From: Pontibacter pudoricolor
GTDB lineage: Bacteria > Bacteroidota > Bacteroidia > Cytophagales > Hymenobacteraceae
NCBI RefSeq assembly: GCF_010092985.1
Contig: NZ_CP048106.1
Span: 3,635,001 to 3,699,000, forward strand
Direction of reading: 5' to 3'
Length of the DNA: 64,000 nt
Under the pieces are notes generated by a model that searched no databases, was not told the origin of the DNA, and saw nothing but the letters and a program-made list of their open reading frames with translations. Position 1 is the first letter of the stretch. The number at the start of each line of letters is the position of its first letter. Below are positions 55,894-64,000 of the stretch, piece after piece. The position numbers and the translations under genes are program-made.

Positions 55894-58800
55894 TTACGCG
55901 TTCCTTTGTTTAAAGTAAAGAAAAAACGTAGTTCCTTCGTTTATAGTACTCTCGATTGTAATGTAACCGCCGCTATTGGTTAGCAGCCTGTTTACTATGT
56001 ATAAGCCCAGGCCCGAACCGCTTACGTGGTTATGGAAGCGCTTAAACATTTGAAACAGTTTATTCTGGTGTTTGTTCATATCAATGCCTACTCCGTTGTC
56101 CTGCACTTTCAGTTCTACATAGTCGCCTTTACGGGTGGTAGTTAAAATAATTTCTGGTTTCTGGTCTGGCTTGCGGTACTTAATGGCATTGCTGAGCAGG
56201 TTGTAAACTATACTTTTAAGGTTAGCCTTTGAGAAGGCAAGTGCAGGCACATCCGAAAAATCAGTTGTGATGCTGGCCCCTGTGTTGGTCAGCACATCCT
56301 GTATGCTTAGTTTCACATCTGCTGTCAGTTCTTCAAGGTCAACTAACTCATTATCCCTGGTCTTCCGTTTCTGCATCCGTACCACATCCGACAGGTCGAT
56401 GATCGTATTATGTATCTGATCTAATGACTTGTTGAACATGCCTATCAGCTTCGGAGCATCCGGCTCTGTGAATACGGCATTTTGTGTAAGCTCATTAAAT
56501 ATACCGGCCATGTTAACTATAGGCAGCTTCAGGTCATGAGAGGCAGCGTACACAAAACTATCGAGGTCCTGGTTTATGCGTTCCAGTTCCAGGTTCTTGT
56601 CTACAAGCTCTTCTTCTGCTTTTTTATGATCTTCGATGTCGGTGCAGGTGCCAAACCAGCGCATTATGTTACCCTCTGCATCGCGCATTGGTATGCCCTG
56701 GCCCAGGAACCAGCGGTAATGCCCGTCCTGGCCATTCCGGATGCGGTACTCGAGTTCATAATATTCGCCGGTGCGTACGGAGTGCTGCCAGCGCTCAAAG
56801 GCCATTTTATGATCATCGGGATGTAATGCCAGCAGCCAGGCTTCAGGGCCTATGCTTTCTTCAAACGACAGCCCGGTATAGTTTATCCAGCGTTTATTAA
56901 AATAATCGGTACTTCCGTCTGGTGTTGCCGTCCAGACCATTTGCGGTATAGACTCTGAGAGGAAGCGGAATTGCTGCTCGGACTCCTGCAACTGCTCCTG
57001 CAGTACTTTCAGCTCGTTTATGTTAAGGCCGACACCATACCACTTTATGATTTCCTCTTTTTCGTTGCGCAATGGCTGTGCTTTTATCAGGAACCACTGG
57101 TATACATTGGTCTTTACATTGCATACCCGCACTTCTACATAAAACAGGTTTCCGGTAGTAATAGCGTCTGACCATAGTTCCATCAGCACTGGCAGGTCGT
57201 CGGGGTGAATGGCAGGCGCCCAGCCGTATCCCAGCGACTCTTCGATGGTCATTTGGGTATAGTCCAGCCACTGTTTGCTGGTATAGTCTATGTTGCCATC
57301 CGGGTTGGCGCTCCAGACAATTTGCGGGCTCGACTCGGTCAGGAACCTGAATTTATTGGTGCTTTCTTCTAGCGCCAGCATGGCCTGTTTCTGGTCTTCA
57401 ATTTCGGTATGTGAGCCTACCCACATCGTTATTACGCCTTCGGAGTTGCGGATCGGAACCGCGCGCGCCAAAAACCAGCGATACATGCCATCAGCGGCAG
57501 ATCGCCACCTGTTTTCGGTCTCAAATGGTTTTCCGGTACTTATTGCCTCTGCCCATAGTTGGGTAGTGCGCTCCCTATCATCCGGGTGAATGATGTCTGC
57601 CCAGCTTGTAAGTTCCGCATAGGTGCTGTCAGTATAGTCGTACCACCGCTGGTTATAATAATTTACGTTGCCTTCCGGCGTGGCGGTCCAGGTCATCAGG
57701 GGCAACGATTCCAGTATTTCGTGGGTACGGGCATTGCTTTCCTGTAGTTGCTGTTCAATTTTACGCTTTTCAGTCACATCGAGCATAGAACCAAACATCC
57801 TGATTCCTTTGCCTTCGGTATTGCGCAGCACATGGCCTTTATCATGTATCAGCTTAAAAGAGCCGTCGGCACATTTAAAGAGGTATTCATCTTCCCAGGT
57901 ATTTTTATCCGATCCGATAACACTATGGATAGATGCTTTAATTCTGGCAAGGTCGTCTGGATGGATGTTCGTTGTCCAGGAATCGATCTGCAGATCGTGT
58001 GTGGTAACCTGGTATCCGAAAAGCGTCGTATACCCTTCGTTCCACCAGATGGTGTCGTCCTCCAGGTTCCAGTCCCAAAGCACATCGTTGGTGGCCATGG
58101 CAATGCGCTTAAAACGTTCGCTGTTGTATTGCAGCGCCAGTTCCTGCTTCTTCTGCCGGGTAATATCTACCAGCGAACCCAGCATGTGCTCTGGTTTGCC
58201 TTTGCTGTTGTAAACTATATAGCCATGGTCCAGCACAGAAGTATAGCTGCCATCCGCTTTCCTGTACCGGTACTCGCCCGTCCATGTTCGCTGGCCTTTT
58301 GCTATAGTTGCGTTTATGCTTTCCCGTATGGTTTTGTAATCGTCGGGGTGTATATTTTTGTCCCAGGTGCTGGAATTGGTTTCCAGGTCGCTGTCAGAGT
58401 AGCCAAACAGCTCTTTGTAAGACTCGCTCCACGCTATCGTTTTACGGGCTATGTCGCACTCCCAGGTAACACAACCTGTAGCTTTGGAAAGTAGCCGCAT
58501 GCTGTGCTCATTATAGACCACGCGCTGTTTGGTCTTTACCAGTTCGGTTACATCTACTGCAGAAACAAGTATGCCTTCTACGCGGTCTTCCCTGATAATG
58601 GGTCTGTATTCCAGGTTAAGGTATATTTCCGAAATCTGCCCGTTGCGCAAGCGGTCTGTTAGTAGTTTATATTCCTGGGTCTTTATTTTGCTGCCGGTTC
58701 TGTAAACCTCATCCAGAATACTGAAAAACTCGGTATGTTTTAGTTCAGGCCATATTTCGCACACAGTTTTGTTCAGGTACTGGCGGTTTCCGAAAAACAT

Positions 58801-60096
58801 GCTTATCCCCGGAGTAATGTAGGTACAAACATGCTCCGGACCTTGTAACTGGCAGAAATGTACCGGTGAGTGGTTCAGTATGTTCTCGAGCTGGAGGTCT
58901 TTTTCGCGGATGCGCTCCATTACCTGCTTCTGATCATCAATATCGGAGAGCGTACCGATCCAGAACTGCACATTCCCATCGGAACCGTGCATGGGTACGC
59001 CGCGCTCCAGAAACCAACGGTAGCTTTTGTCGTGGTAGTTAAGCAAACGGTACTCTATTTCGTAAGGCGTGCCTGCTGCCAGGGTGTTATGCCATTCCAT
59101 TAAAACGATGGCCGTATCTTCGGGGTGAATCACACTTGTCCACCCTTCAGTCTGGTTAGTTGCCATGCCGGTATAACTATACCAGTTTTTATTGAAGTAG
59201 ATTACCTTGCCATTCGCATCTGCCATCCAGGCCATATGTGGCAGCACTTCCAGCAGGTGCCGGAAGCGGGCATCGCTTTCCTTTAGTTCTGGCTGCGTTT
59301 TTTTATGCCCTGACAAATCTATAATAGAGCCAAGCGTACGGAGAGGCCTGCCATCGGAATGGTAAATAATATAGCCCTGGTCCAGTACCGGTATGTAAGT
59401 CCCGTCAGCTTTTCTAAAGCGGTACTCGCCGGTCCATATTTTGCTGCCTGCAGCGTTTGCTTTTTCAATGCTGGCCTGCACTGCCTCAAAGTCGTCGGGG
59501 TGCACACGTTCGTCCCATGATTCGCCTCCGGGGCCCATTTCTTCCGGCGTATAACCAAGTATTTGTTTTAGTCCCGGCCCCCATTCCATCTTGTTCTGAA
59601 TCGGGTCGTACTCCCACGATACTGCATCCATGGTATTTCCAACCAGTGGTATATGCTCGCCAACCTGTGCGGGACTGTTTTCTCCTGATAATTCGCTGGC
59701 CTCGTGCAGAATATACAGCAGGTTACCCTGGTCATCGAGCACAGGCGTATTGGTTGCACTCCAGTAGCACTCTTTATAGTTGCCCCCCATTGCCTCCGGC
59801 AGTTTTAAACTATAGCAAAAAGAAGGGATATGATGTGGGTGTTTAGAGAATAGTACCTGCTGCAGCGACTGTTCCAGTGCCTGGGTAGGTGGGGTGTTAA
59901 GCAAAATGTTGCTACCCTCAAAGGTTTCGACTAAAGACCTGCCCTGTAGTGCGTTTCGCGAGGTATGGCGGGCCCGCACGTAAGCATCTGTCACCTCAAT
60001 GATGGTGAGCTCCGGTGAAAGAGCAACATATAAGCCGGGTAACAAACGAAAAACAGGGCCAAGGTCGGGTATTGCAGTTATTTGCTGAGCTAACAT
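55894..60096 (-). CDS. Histidine kinase with about nine PAS domains
   Basis: 1,400 residues. Nine PAS-like units of about 120-130 residues fill the first 1,150; most are PAS_3 type with W..(I/L)HPDD and YRWFL motifs. No membrane helix or signal peptide is visible, so it is a cytosolic sensor of unknown signals, perhaps redox, flavin or haem based. The kinase core follows: H-box SFVYAASHDLKLPIVNMAG, N-box NLLSNAIKYR, G1 DNGVGID, and G2 GSGLGLYIV. It is directly upstream of a receiver-only response regulator. Confidence 0.93.
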   Translation of the reverse strand: MLAQQITAIPDLGPVFRLLPGLYVALSPELTIIEVTDAYVRARHTSRNALQGRSLVETFEGSNILLNTPPTQALEQSLQQVLFSKHPHHIPSFCYSLKLPEAMGGNYKECYWSATNTPVLDDQGNLLYILHEASELSGENSPAQVGEHIPLVGNTMDAVSWEYDPIQNKMEWGPGLKQILGYTPEEMGPGGESWDERVHPDDFEAVQASIEKANAAGSKIWTGEYRFRKADGTYIPVLDQGYIIYHSDGRPLRTLGSIIDLSGHKKTQPELKESDARFRHLLEVLPHMAWMADANGKVIYFNKNWYSYTGMATNQTEGWTSVIHPEDTAIVLMEWHNTLAAGTPYEIEYRLLNYHDKSYRWFLERGVPMHGSDGNVQFWIGTLSDIDDQKQVMERIREKDLQLENILNHSPVHFCQLQGPEHVCTYITPGISMFFGNRQYLNKTVCEIWPELKHTEFFSILDEVYRTGSKIKTQEYKLLTDRLRNGQISEIYLNLEYRPIIREDRVEGILVSAVDVTELVKTKQRVVYNEHSMRLLSKATGCVTWECDIARKTIAWSESYKELFGYSDSDLETNSSTWDKNIHPDDYKTIRESINATIAKGQRTWTGEYRYRKADGSYTSVLDHGYIVYNSKGKPEHMLGSLVDITRQKKQELALQYNSERFKRIAMATNDVLWDWNLEDDTIWWNEGYTTLFGYQVTTHDLQIDSWTTNIHPDDLARIKASIHSVIGSDKNTWEDEYLFKCADGSFKLIHDKGHVLRNTEGKGIRMFGSMLDVTEKRKIEQQLQESNARTHEILESLPLMTWTATPEGNVNYYNQRWYDYTDSTYAELTSWADIIHPDDRERTTQLWAEAISTGKPFETENRWRSAADGMYRWFLARAVPIRNSEGVITMWVGSHTEIEDQKQAMLALEESTNKFRFLTESSPQIVWSANPDGNIDYTSKQWLDYTQMTIEESLGYGWAPAIHPDDLPVLMELWSDAITTGNLFYVEVRVCNVKTNVYQWFLIKAQPLRNEKEEIIKWYGVGLNINELKVLQEQLQESEQQFRFLSESIPQMVWTATPDGSTDYFNKRWINYTGLSFEESIGPEAWLLALHPDDHKMAFERWQHSVRTGEYYELEYRIRNGQDGHYRWFLGQGIPMRDAEGNIMRWFGTCTDIEDHKKAEEELVDKNLELERINQDLDSFVYAASHDLKLPIVNMAGIFNELTQNAVFTEPDAPKLIGMFNKSLDQIHNTIIDLSDVVRMQKRKTRDNELVDLEELTADVKLSIQDVLTNTGASITTDFSDVPALAFSKANLKSIVYNLLSNAIKYRKPDQKPEIILTTTRKGDYVELKVQDNGVGIDMNKHQNKLFQMFKRFHNHVSGSGLGLYIVNRLLTNSGGYITIESTINEGTTFFLYFKQRNA

Positions 60097-60252
60097 GGGA
60101 AAAAATAAGGTTCCTCCCTCCAGTAAAAGGGCTGGTGAGTAAATTTAATTAAAGAAATCTCCTATTCAAATCTTTATTTAAGAGGGCTCTGAAATTAAAT
60201 TATTGTGGGCTCAACTACTACGCTAATAGTATAGTTTATGCATGCCTGGTAA

Positions 60253-60669
60253 CTATAGGGGCTCCTGGTCCTGCTTCTCATCATTTATATCAGTATAAGT
60301 ACCAAACCAGATAAGTGTTTTTCCGTCTTCATCCCGGATAGGCATGCCCTGCTCCAGAAACCACCTGTACGATCCGTCAGTCCCATTCCGGATACGGCAC
60401 TCTATATGGTAATCTCCTTTCTGCAGCGCATTTCTCCAGGCTTCAATAACCTGACTCGAGTCTTCCGGGTGTATCGTAATAATCCAGCCCTCTGTGGTAC
60501 CGGAGGTTATGCCGGTATACACATGCCAGGCTTTGTTAAAGTATATGACCTTGCCGTTGGGTTGTGCTGCCCACGCCATTTGCGGTAATGCATCCATAAA
60601 ATCAAGCAGGTTTTCGTTACTTGTATTCAGCGCATTTTTAGCCTGCTTATAAATCGATTCATTTATCAT
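60253..60669 (-). CDS. Free-standing PAS domain protein
   Basis: 138 residues, a single PAS_3 unit: LPQMAWAAQPNGKVIYFNKA, TEGWIITIHPEDSSQVI, SYRWFLEQGMPIRDEDG. It closely resembles the third and ninth PAS units of the kinase 156 bp downstream, down to the VIYFNK and TEGW blocks, so it probably arose from one of them by duplication. It lacks an output domain and could compete with or add to the kinase's sensing. It is a complete frame with its own start, so it is not merely a truncated kinase end. Confidence 0.82.
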   Translation of the reverse strand: MINESIYKQAKNALNTSNENLLDFMDALPQMAWAAQPNGKVIYFNKAWHVYTGITSGTTEGWIITIHPEDSSQVIEAWRNALQKGDYHIECRIRNGTDGSYRWFLEQGMPIRDEDGKTLIWFGTYTDINDEKQDQEPL

Positions 60670-60706
60670 CGCAACATGGTTTAGGTCAGGTGTTTACGCA
60701 CATAAG

Positions 60707-63700
60707 TCAAGCAGGGTTGATTTCCCTTATTCCTAAATTTTCAAATACTTCCCGGGCATCTGCTATAGTCCGGATATCCTCTACTATAACTATAAGTTTG
60801 TTCTTGGCTTCCTTTAAACGTGAGCGGCGCGAATGCTGCTGTACATACTTGAGTATGTTACCAAAAGTATCAGACTGGAAGTACTTATCGTTGTTTTCGC
60901 TGGGCAGGTAACCTTTCATCACTTCTTTTTTGATTGTCAGTTTCTCGAAGCCAAGCTGCTGTGCCTGCCAGCGTAGTTTTACGATCTCGATCAGCTTCTG
61001 TACTTCTTCCGGCAGCGGCCCGAATCTATCCACTATGCTTGCACGCAATTTTTCCAGCTCGTCCAGGTCTTTGGTGCTGTCGAGTTTGCTGTAGAGGCTC
61101 AGGCGTTCCGAAATGTTGCTTACATACCAATCCGGAATCAGCACTTCCATATCCGTTTCGATGTTGCAGTCGCGCACCGGCTCTATAAACTGCTCCAGGT
61201 TATCCCCCAGAAACAGCTCTCTGAATTCAGTTTCCTTCAGTTCTTTCACGGCATCATCCAGTATCTGGTGGTACATCTCAAAGCCGAGGTCTGTAATAAA
61301 GCCGCTCTGCTCGCCACCCAGTAAGTTACCGGCCCCACGAATGTCCAGGTCGCGCATCGCAATTTTAAAGCCTTCGCCCAGGTCTGAGAACTCTTCCAGG
61401 GTGCTCAGGCGTTTGCGGGCATCGGATGGTAAACCAGCCACCGGTGGCGTAAGCAAATAGCAGTACGCCTTTTTGTTGGACCTGCCTACGCGGCCCCGCA
61501 TCTGGTGCAGATCGGACAAACCAAACATGTGCGCCCGGTTGATGATGATGGTGTTGGCATTCGGGATATCCAGGCCAGACTCAATGATGTTTGTTGAGAC
61601 CAGTACATCGTACTCGCCTTCCACAAATTTCATCATGCGTTTTTCCAGCAGCTCGCCATCCATCTGCCCGTGGGCAAACGTAATGCGTGCATCCGGCACC
61701 AGTTTCAGGATCATGTTAGCGATCTCGTCGATGTCCTTTACACGGTTGTGCACAAAAAATACCTGTCCGCCACGCTTCAGCTCAGCCGAAATTCCATCGC
61801 GGATCAGAATCTCATCAAATACATGCAGCTCTGTCTGTACTGGCTGGCGGTTTGGTGGTGGCGTGGCTATTACCGAAAGGTCACGGGCACCCATCAGGGA
61901 GAAGTGCAGCGTACGCGGAATAGGTGTGGCCGTAAGCGTAAGTGTATCCACGTTAATGCGCATTTCCTTAAGCTTGTCCTTGGTTTTTACACCAAACTTC
62001 TGCTCTTCATCTATTACCAGCAGGCCCAGGTCTTTAAATTTGATGTCCTTACTGACGATTCGGTGCGTACCGATCAGAATATCCACTTTGCCTTCGGCTA
62101 CACGCTTCAGGGTTTCTTTGGTATCCTTGGCAGTTTTAAAGCGGTTTATATAATCCACAGTAACCGGAAACTGCGCCAGGCGGTCCCGGAACGTTTTGAA
62201 ATGCTGCATGGCCAATACCGTAGTTGGTACCAGCACGGCTACCTGTTTGCCATCGCAGGCCGCTTTAAAAGCAGCGCGAATGGCCACTTCGGTTTTGCCA
62301 AAGCCCACGTCGCCACACACCAGGCGGTCCATGGGGTGCGGTTGCTCCATGTCGGCCTTAACATCTTCGGTAGCTTTGCCCTGGTCGGGGGTGTCTTCGT
62401 AAATAAACGACGACTCCAGCTCGGCCTGCAGGAAACCATCTTTAGAGAAAGCGTAACCGGGCGCAGCTTTGCGTTTGGCGTATAGTTTAATGAGCTCGGC
62501 GGCAATATCCTTAACCTTGCTCTTAACTTTCTTTTTCTTGTTCTCCCACTCCGGCGAGCCCAGTTTGCTCATGCTTGGCGGGCCGCCTTCTTTTCCGCTG
62601 TACTTGCTTATTTTGTGCAACGAGTGGATACTGGTATACAGCAGATCGTCGTCGCGGTAAACCAAGCGAATGGCTTCCTGCAAACGGCCGCCCACTTCTA
62701 CTTTCTCCAGGCCTGCAAAACGGCCGATGCCATAGTCTACGTGTGTGATGTAGTCGCCGGGCTGCAGCGAACGCAGCTCTTTCAGTGTCATGGCCTTGTT
62801 CTTGGAGTGTCCTTCCTTGGCCTTGTGCTGATAAAACCTGTCGAACAGCTGATGGTCGGTGTAGCAGGTTACTTTTAGTAGCTGATCTATAAAGCCTTCG
62901 CGCAACGAAATGGCCAGGTGCTGGAAACGCACGTCGTGGTCCAGTTCATCAAAGATCATGGTCAGGCGGTTGATCTGGCGCGGGGAGTCCGTAGCAATAA
63001 TGTTCACGAAACCAGCGCCCTGATGCTCGTGCAGGTCTTTTACCAGTCTCGTAAAATCTTTGTTAAAGGATGGCTGTGGCTTGGCCTGTAGTTGTATTAC
63101 TTCAGCCGACTTAAAATGAAATCGTTTTCCGATCTCGATGATGTTAAAATTATCAAGCAGCTTCTTAAACTGCTTCTGCGTCTGGAAAAGTTGCTCCGGG
63201 TCCGATACGATCTGCATGCCGCCACTACCGGCCATCAGCTTCTCAAACGCCTGTGAAGCCTTATCGAAATACTCATCGATCACATCCAGCGTCTGGCGCA
63301 CATCTTTAAACCAGATGTTGGTATCAACCGGCAAAAAATCCAGGAAGGCTTCCCGGGTTTCCTGCAGCAGTTTGGTTTGTACGTTCGGGATGATCGAGAT
63401 CGCTTTCTTGGTTTCAACAGATAGCTGTGTATCCGGGTCAAAGGTTCGTATACTTTCGATCTCATCACCGAAAAGCTCGATGCGGTACGGCAAATCGTTG
63501 GCATAAGAGAACACATCCACAATGCCACCGCGCACAGCATATTGGCCAGCCTCGTATACAAACTCGGTACGCTCAAAACCATACTCAGCCAGCATCTCAC
63601 TCAGAAAACTTACATCCAGCTTTTCGCCCACTTTAGCGCCCAGCGTGTTCTCGACCAGCGATTTTTTATTGATAACTTTTTCGGTCAGCGCCTCGGGGTA

Positions 63701-64000
63701 AGTAACTATAAGTTCGCCTTTCCCGGTTTTCTGGTTAACGCGGTTAAGTACCTCGGCCCGCATCAGTATATTGGCGTTCTCGGTGTCATCGAAACTATAA
63801 GGCCGCTTATACGATGTCGGGAAAAGCAGGACTTCCTTTACATCGCCGAGCAGGTTCTTCAGGTCAGTATAGAAATAGGCAGCTTCTTCTTTGTCGTGGA
63901 GGACGAAGAGTTGGTGCTGGTAATTTATAGTATATACCGCCGAAGCCAGCACAGCGTCTAAACTGCCAGTTATGCCTTTCAGTTGCAGGCGGTACGTGTT
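60707..64000 (-). CDS. mfd: Transcription-repair coupling factor Mfd (5' end outside window)
   Basis: At least 1,097 residues are in the window; the frame stays open to the edge at 64000, and the GTG at 63952 is internal. Mfd releases stalled RNA polymerase and recruits UvrA. Seen: UvrB-homology region at the N side, RNA-polymerase-interacting domain (GDYITHVDYGIGRFAGLEKV), helicase motif I GDVGFGKTEVAIRAAF, DEEQ in LLVIDEEQKFGV, motif VI region QMRGRVGRSNKKAYCYLL, and a C-terminal autoinhibitory domain (ELFLGDNLEQFIEP onward). E. coli Mfd is 1,148 residues, so little is missing. Confidence 0.97.
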   Translation of the reverse strand, partial: NTYRLQLKGITGSLDAVLASAVYTINYQHQLFVLHDKEEAAYFYTDLKNLLGDVKEVLLFPTSYKRPYSFDDTENANILMRAEVLNRVNQKTGKGELIVTYPEALTEKVINKKSLVENTLGAKVGEKLDVSFLSEMLAEYGFERTEFVYEAGQYAVRGGIVDVFSYANDLPYRIELFGDEIESIRTFDPDTQLSVETKKAISIIPNVQTKLLQETREAFLDFLPVDTNIWFKDVRQTLDVIDEYFDKASQAFEKLMAGSGGMQIVSDPEQLFQTQKQFKKLLDNFNIIEIGKRFHFKSAEVIQLQAKPQPSFNKDFTRLVKDLHEHQGAGFVNIIATDSPRQINRLTMIFDELDHDVRFQHLAISLREGFIDQLLKVTCYTDHQLFDRFYQHKAKEGHSKNKAMTLKELRSLQPGDYITHVDYGIGRFAGLEKVEVGGRLQEAIRLVYRDDDLLYTSIHSLHKISKYSGKEGGPPSMSKLGSPEWENKKKKVKSKVKDIAAELIKLYAKRKAAPGYAFSKDGFLQAELESSFIYEDTPDQGKATEDVKADMEQPHPMDRLVCGDVGFGKTEVAIRAAFKAACDGKQVAVLVPTTVLAMQHFKTFRDRLAQFPVTVDYINRFKTAKDTKETLKRVAEGKVDILIGTHRIVSKDIKFKDLGLLVIDEEQKFGVKTKDKLKEMRINVDTLTLTATPIPRTLHFSLMGARDLSVIATPPPNRQPVQTELHVFDEILIRDGISAELKRGGQVFFVHNRVKDIDEIANMILKLVPDARITFAHGQMDGELLEKRMMKFVEGEYDVLVSTNIIESGLDIPNANTIIINRAHMFGLSDLHQMRGRVGRSNKKAYCYLLTPPVAGLPSDARKRLSTLEEFSDLGEGFKIAMRDLDIRGAGNLLGGEQSGFITDLGFEMYHQILDDAVKELKETEFRELFLGDNLEQFIEPVRDCNIETDMEVLIPDWYVSNISERLSLYSKLDSTKDLDELEKLRASIVDRFGPLPEEVQKLIEIVKLRWQAQQLGFEKLTIKKEVMKGYLPSENNDKYFQSDTFGNILKYVQQHSRRSRLKEAKNKLIVIVEDIRTIADAREVFENLGIREINPA

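Overview
The window reads as a chromosome segment of a Bacteroidota bacterium, most likely a Cytophagales/Hymenobacteraceae member close to Pontibacter. Support for this: two proteins ending in type IX secretion (T9SS) type A sorting domains, two DUF6089 barrel proteins, the gene order nadK - DUF6089 - uppS - bamA - ompH - ompH, Bacteroidota-type intergenic repeats, and few Shine-Dalgarno sequences. The genus is inference; the phylum is well supported.

Layout. 1-1,500: 3' part of a 23S rRNA, 5S rRNA and terminator. 1,500-6,300 (minus strand): RsmI-like methylase, a frameshifted alpha/beta hydrolase, and the tight pdxJ-selU-selD cluster (vitamin B6 and tRNA selenation). 6,400-20,800 (plus strand): yqeY-like gene, cvpA-like gene, secreted HExxH protein, glutamine amidotransferase, hydrolase, CBS protein, small Omp85 protein, nadK, two DUF6089 proteins, uppS, bamA, two OmpH/Skp chaperones and an RluD-type pseudouridine synthase; this is mostly an envelope-biogenesis block. 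20,850-24,200 (minus): a type III polyketide synthase cluster with a FAD oxidoreductase and a methyltransferase. 24,260-26,400 (plus): a minimal T9SS sorting-domain protein, a PhoD-like phosphatase lipoprotein and a small Lys/Gln-rich exported protein. 26,450-31,750 (minus): SH3-like protein, LLM flavoprotein, DUF421 and DUF2254 membrane proteins, tRNA-Arg(CCU), and a frameshifted HD-domain/Pycsar-effector-like membrane protein. 32,060-37,000 (plus): a 1,271-residue phosphoesterase/Omp85 fusion and a DUF6268-like barrel. 37,000-41,550: ppk1 and sixA between two copies of a composite intergenic repeat. 41,560-43,470 (minus): hflX and a SirB2-cytochrome c fusion. 43,600-49,970: glycosyltransferase and rfbC (plus), murF (minus), a large FG-GAP T9SS protein and a small downstream ORF (plus). 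50,270-53,040 (minus): omega-amidase, glutamine/methionine transaminase and a uracil-DNA glycosylase family protein. 53,290-55,310: a small exported protein and two low-complexity hydrophilic proteins. 55,460-60,670 (minus): response regulator, a nine-PAS histidine kinase and a free-standing PAS protein. 60,707 to the end: mfd, cut by the window edge.

The most striking signal is not a gene. The heptamer TATAGTT (reverse complement AACTATA) occurs about 200 times by hand count, roughly once per 320 bp, against about 8 expected at even base composition. The complete palindrome AACTATAGTT occurs 17 times where less than one is expected. It lies in genes of both strands, in every reading frame, and in spacers. 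It behaves like a genome-wide highly iterated palindrome comparable to cyanobacterial HIP1. Two genes carry single-base deletions in homopolymers; assembly error is as likely as real decay.
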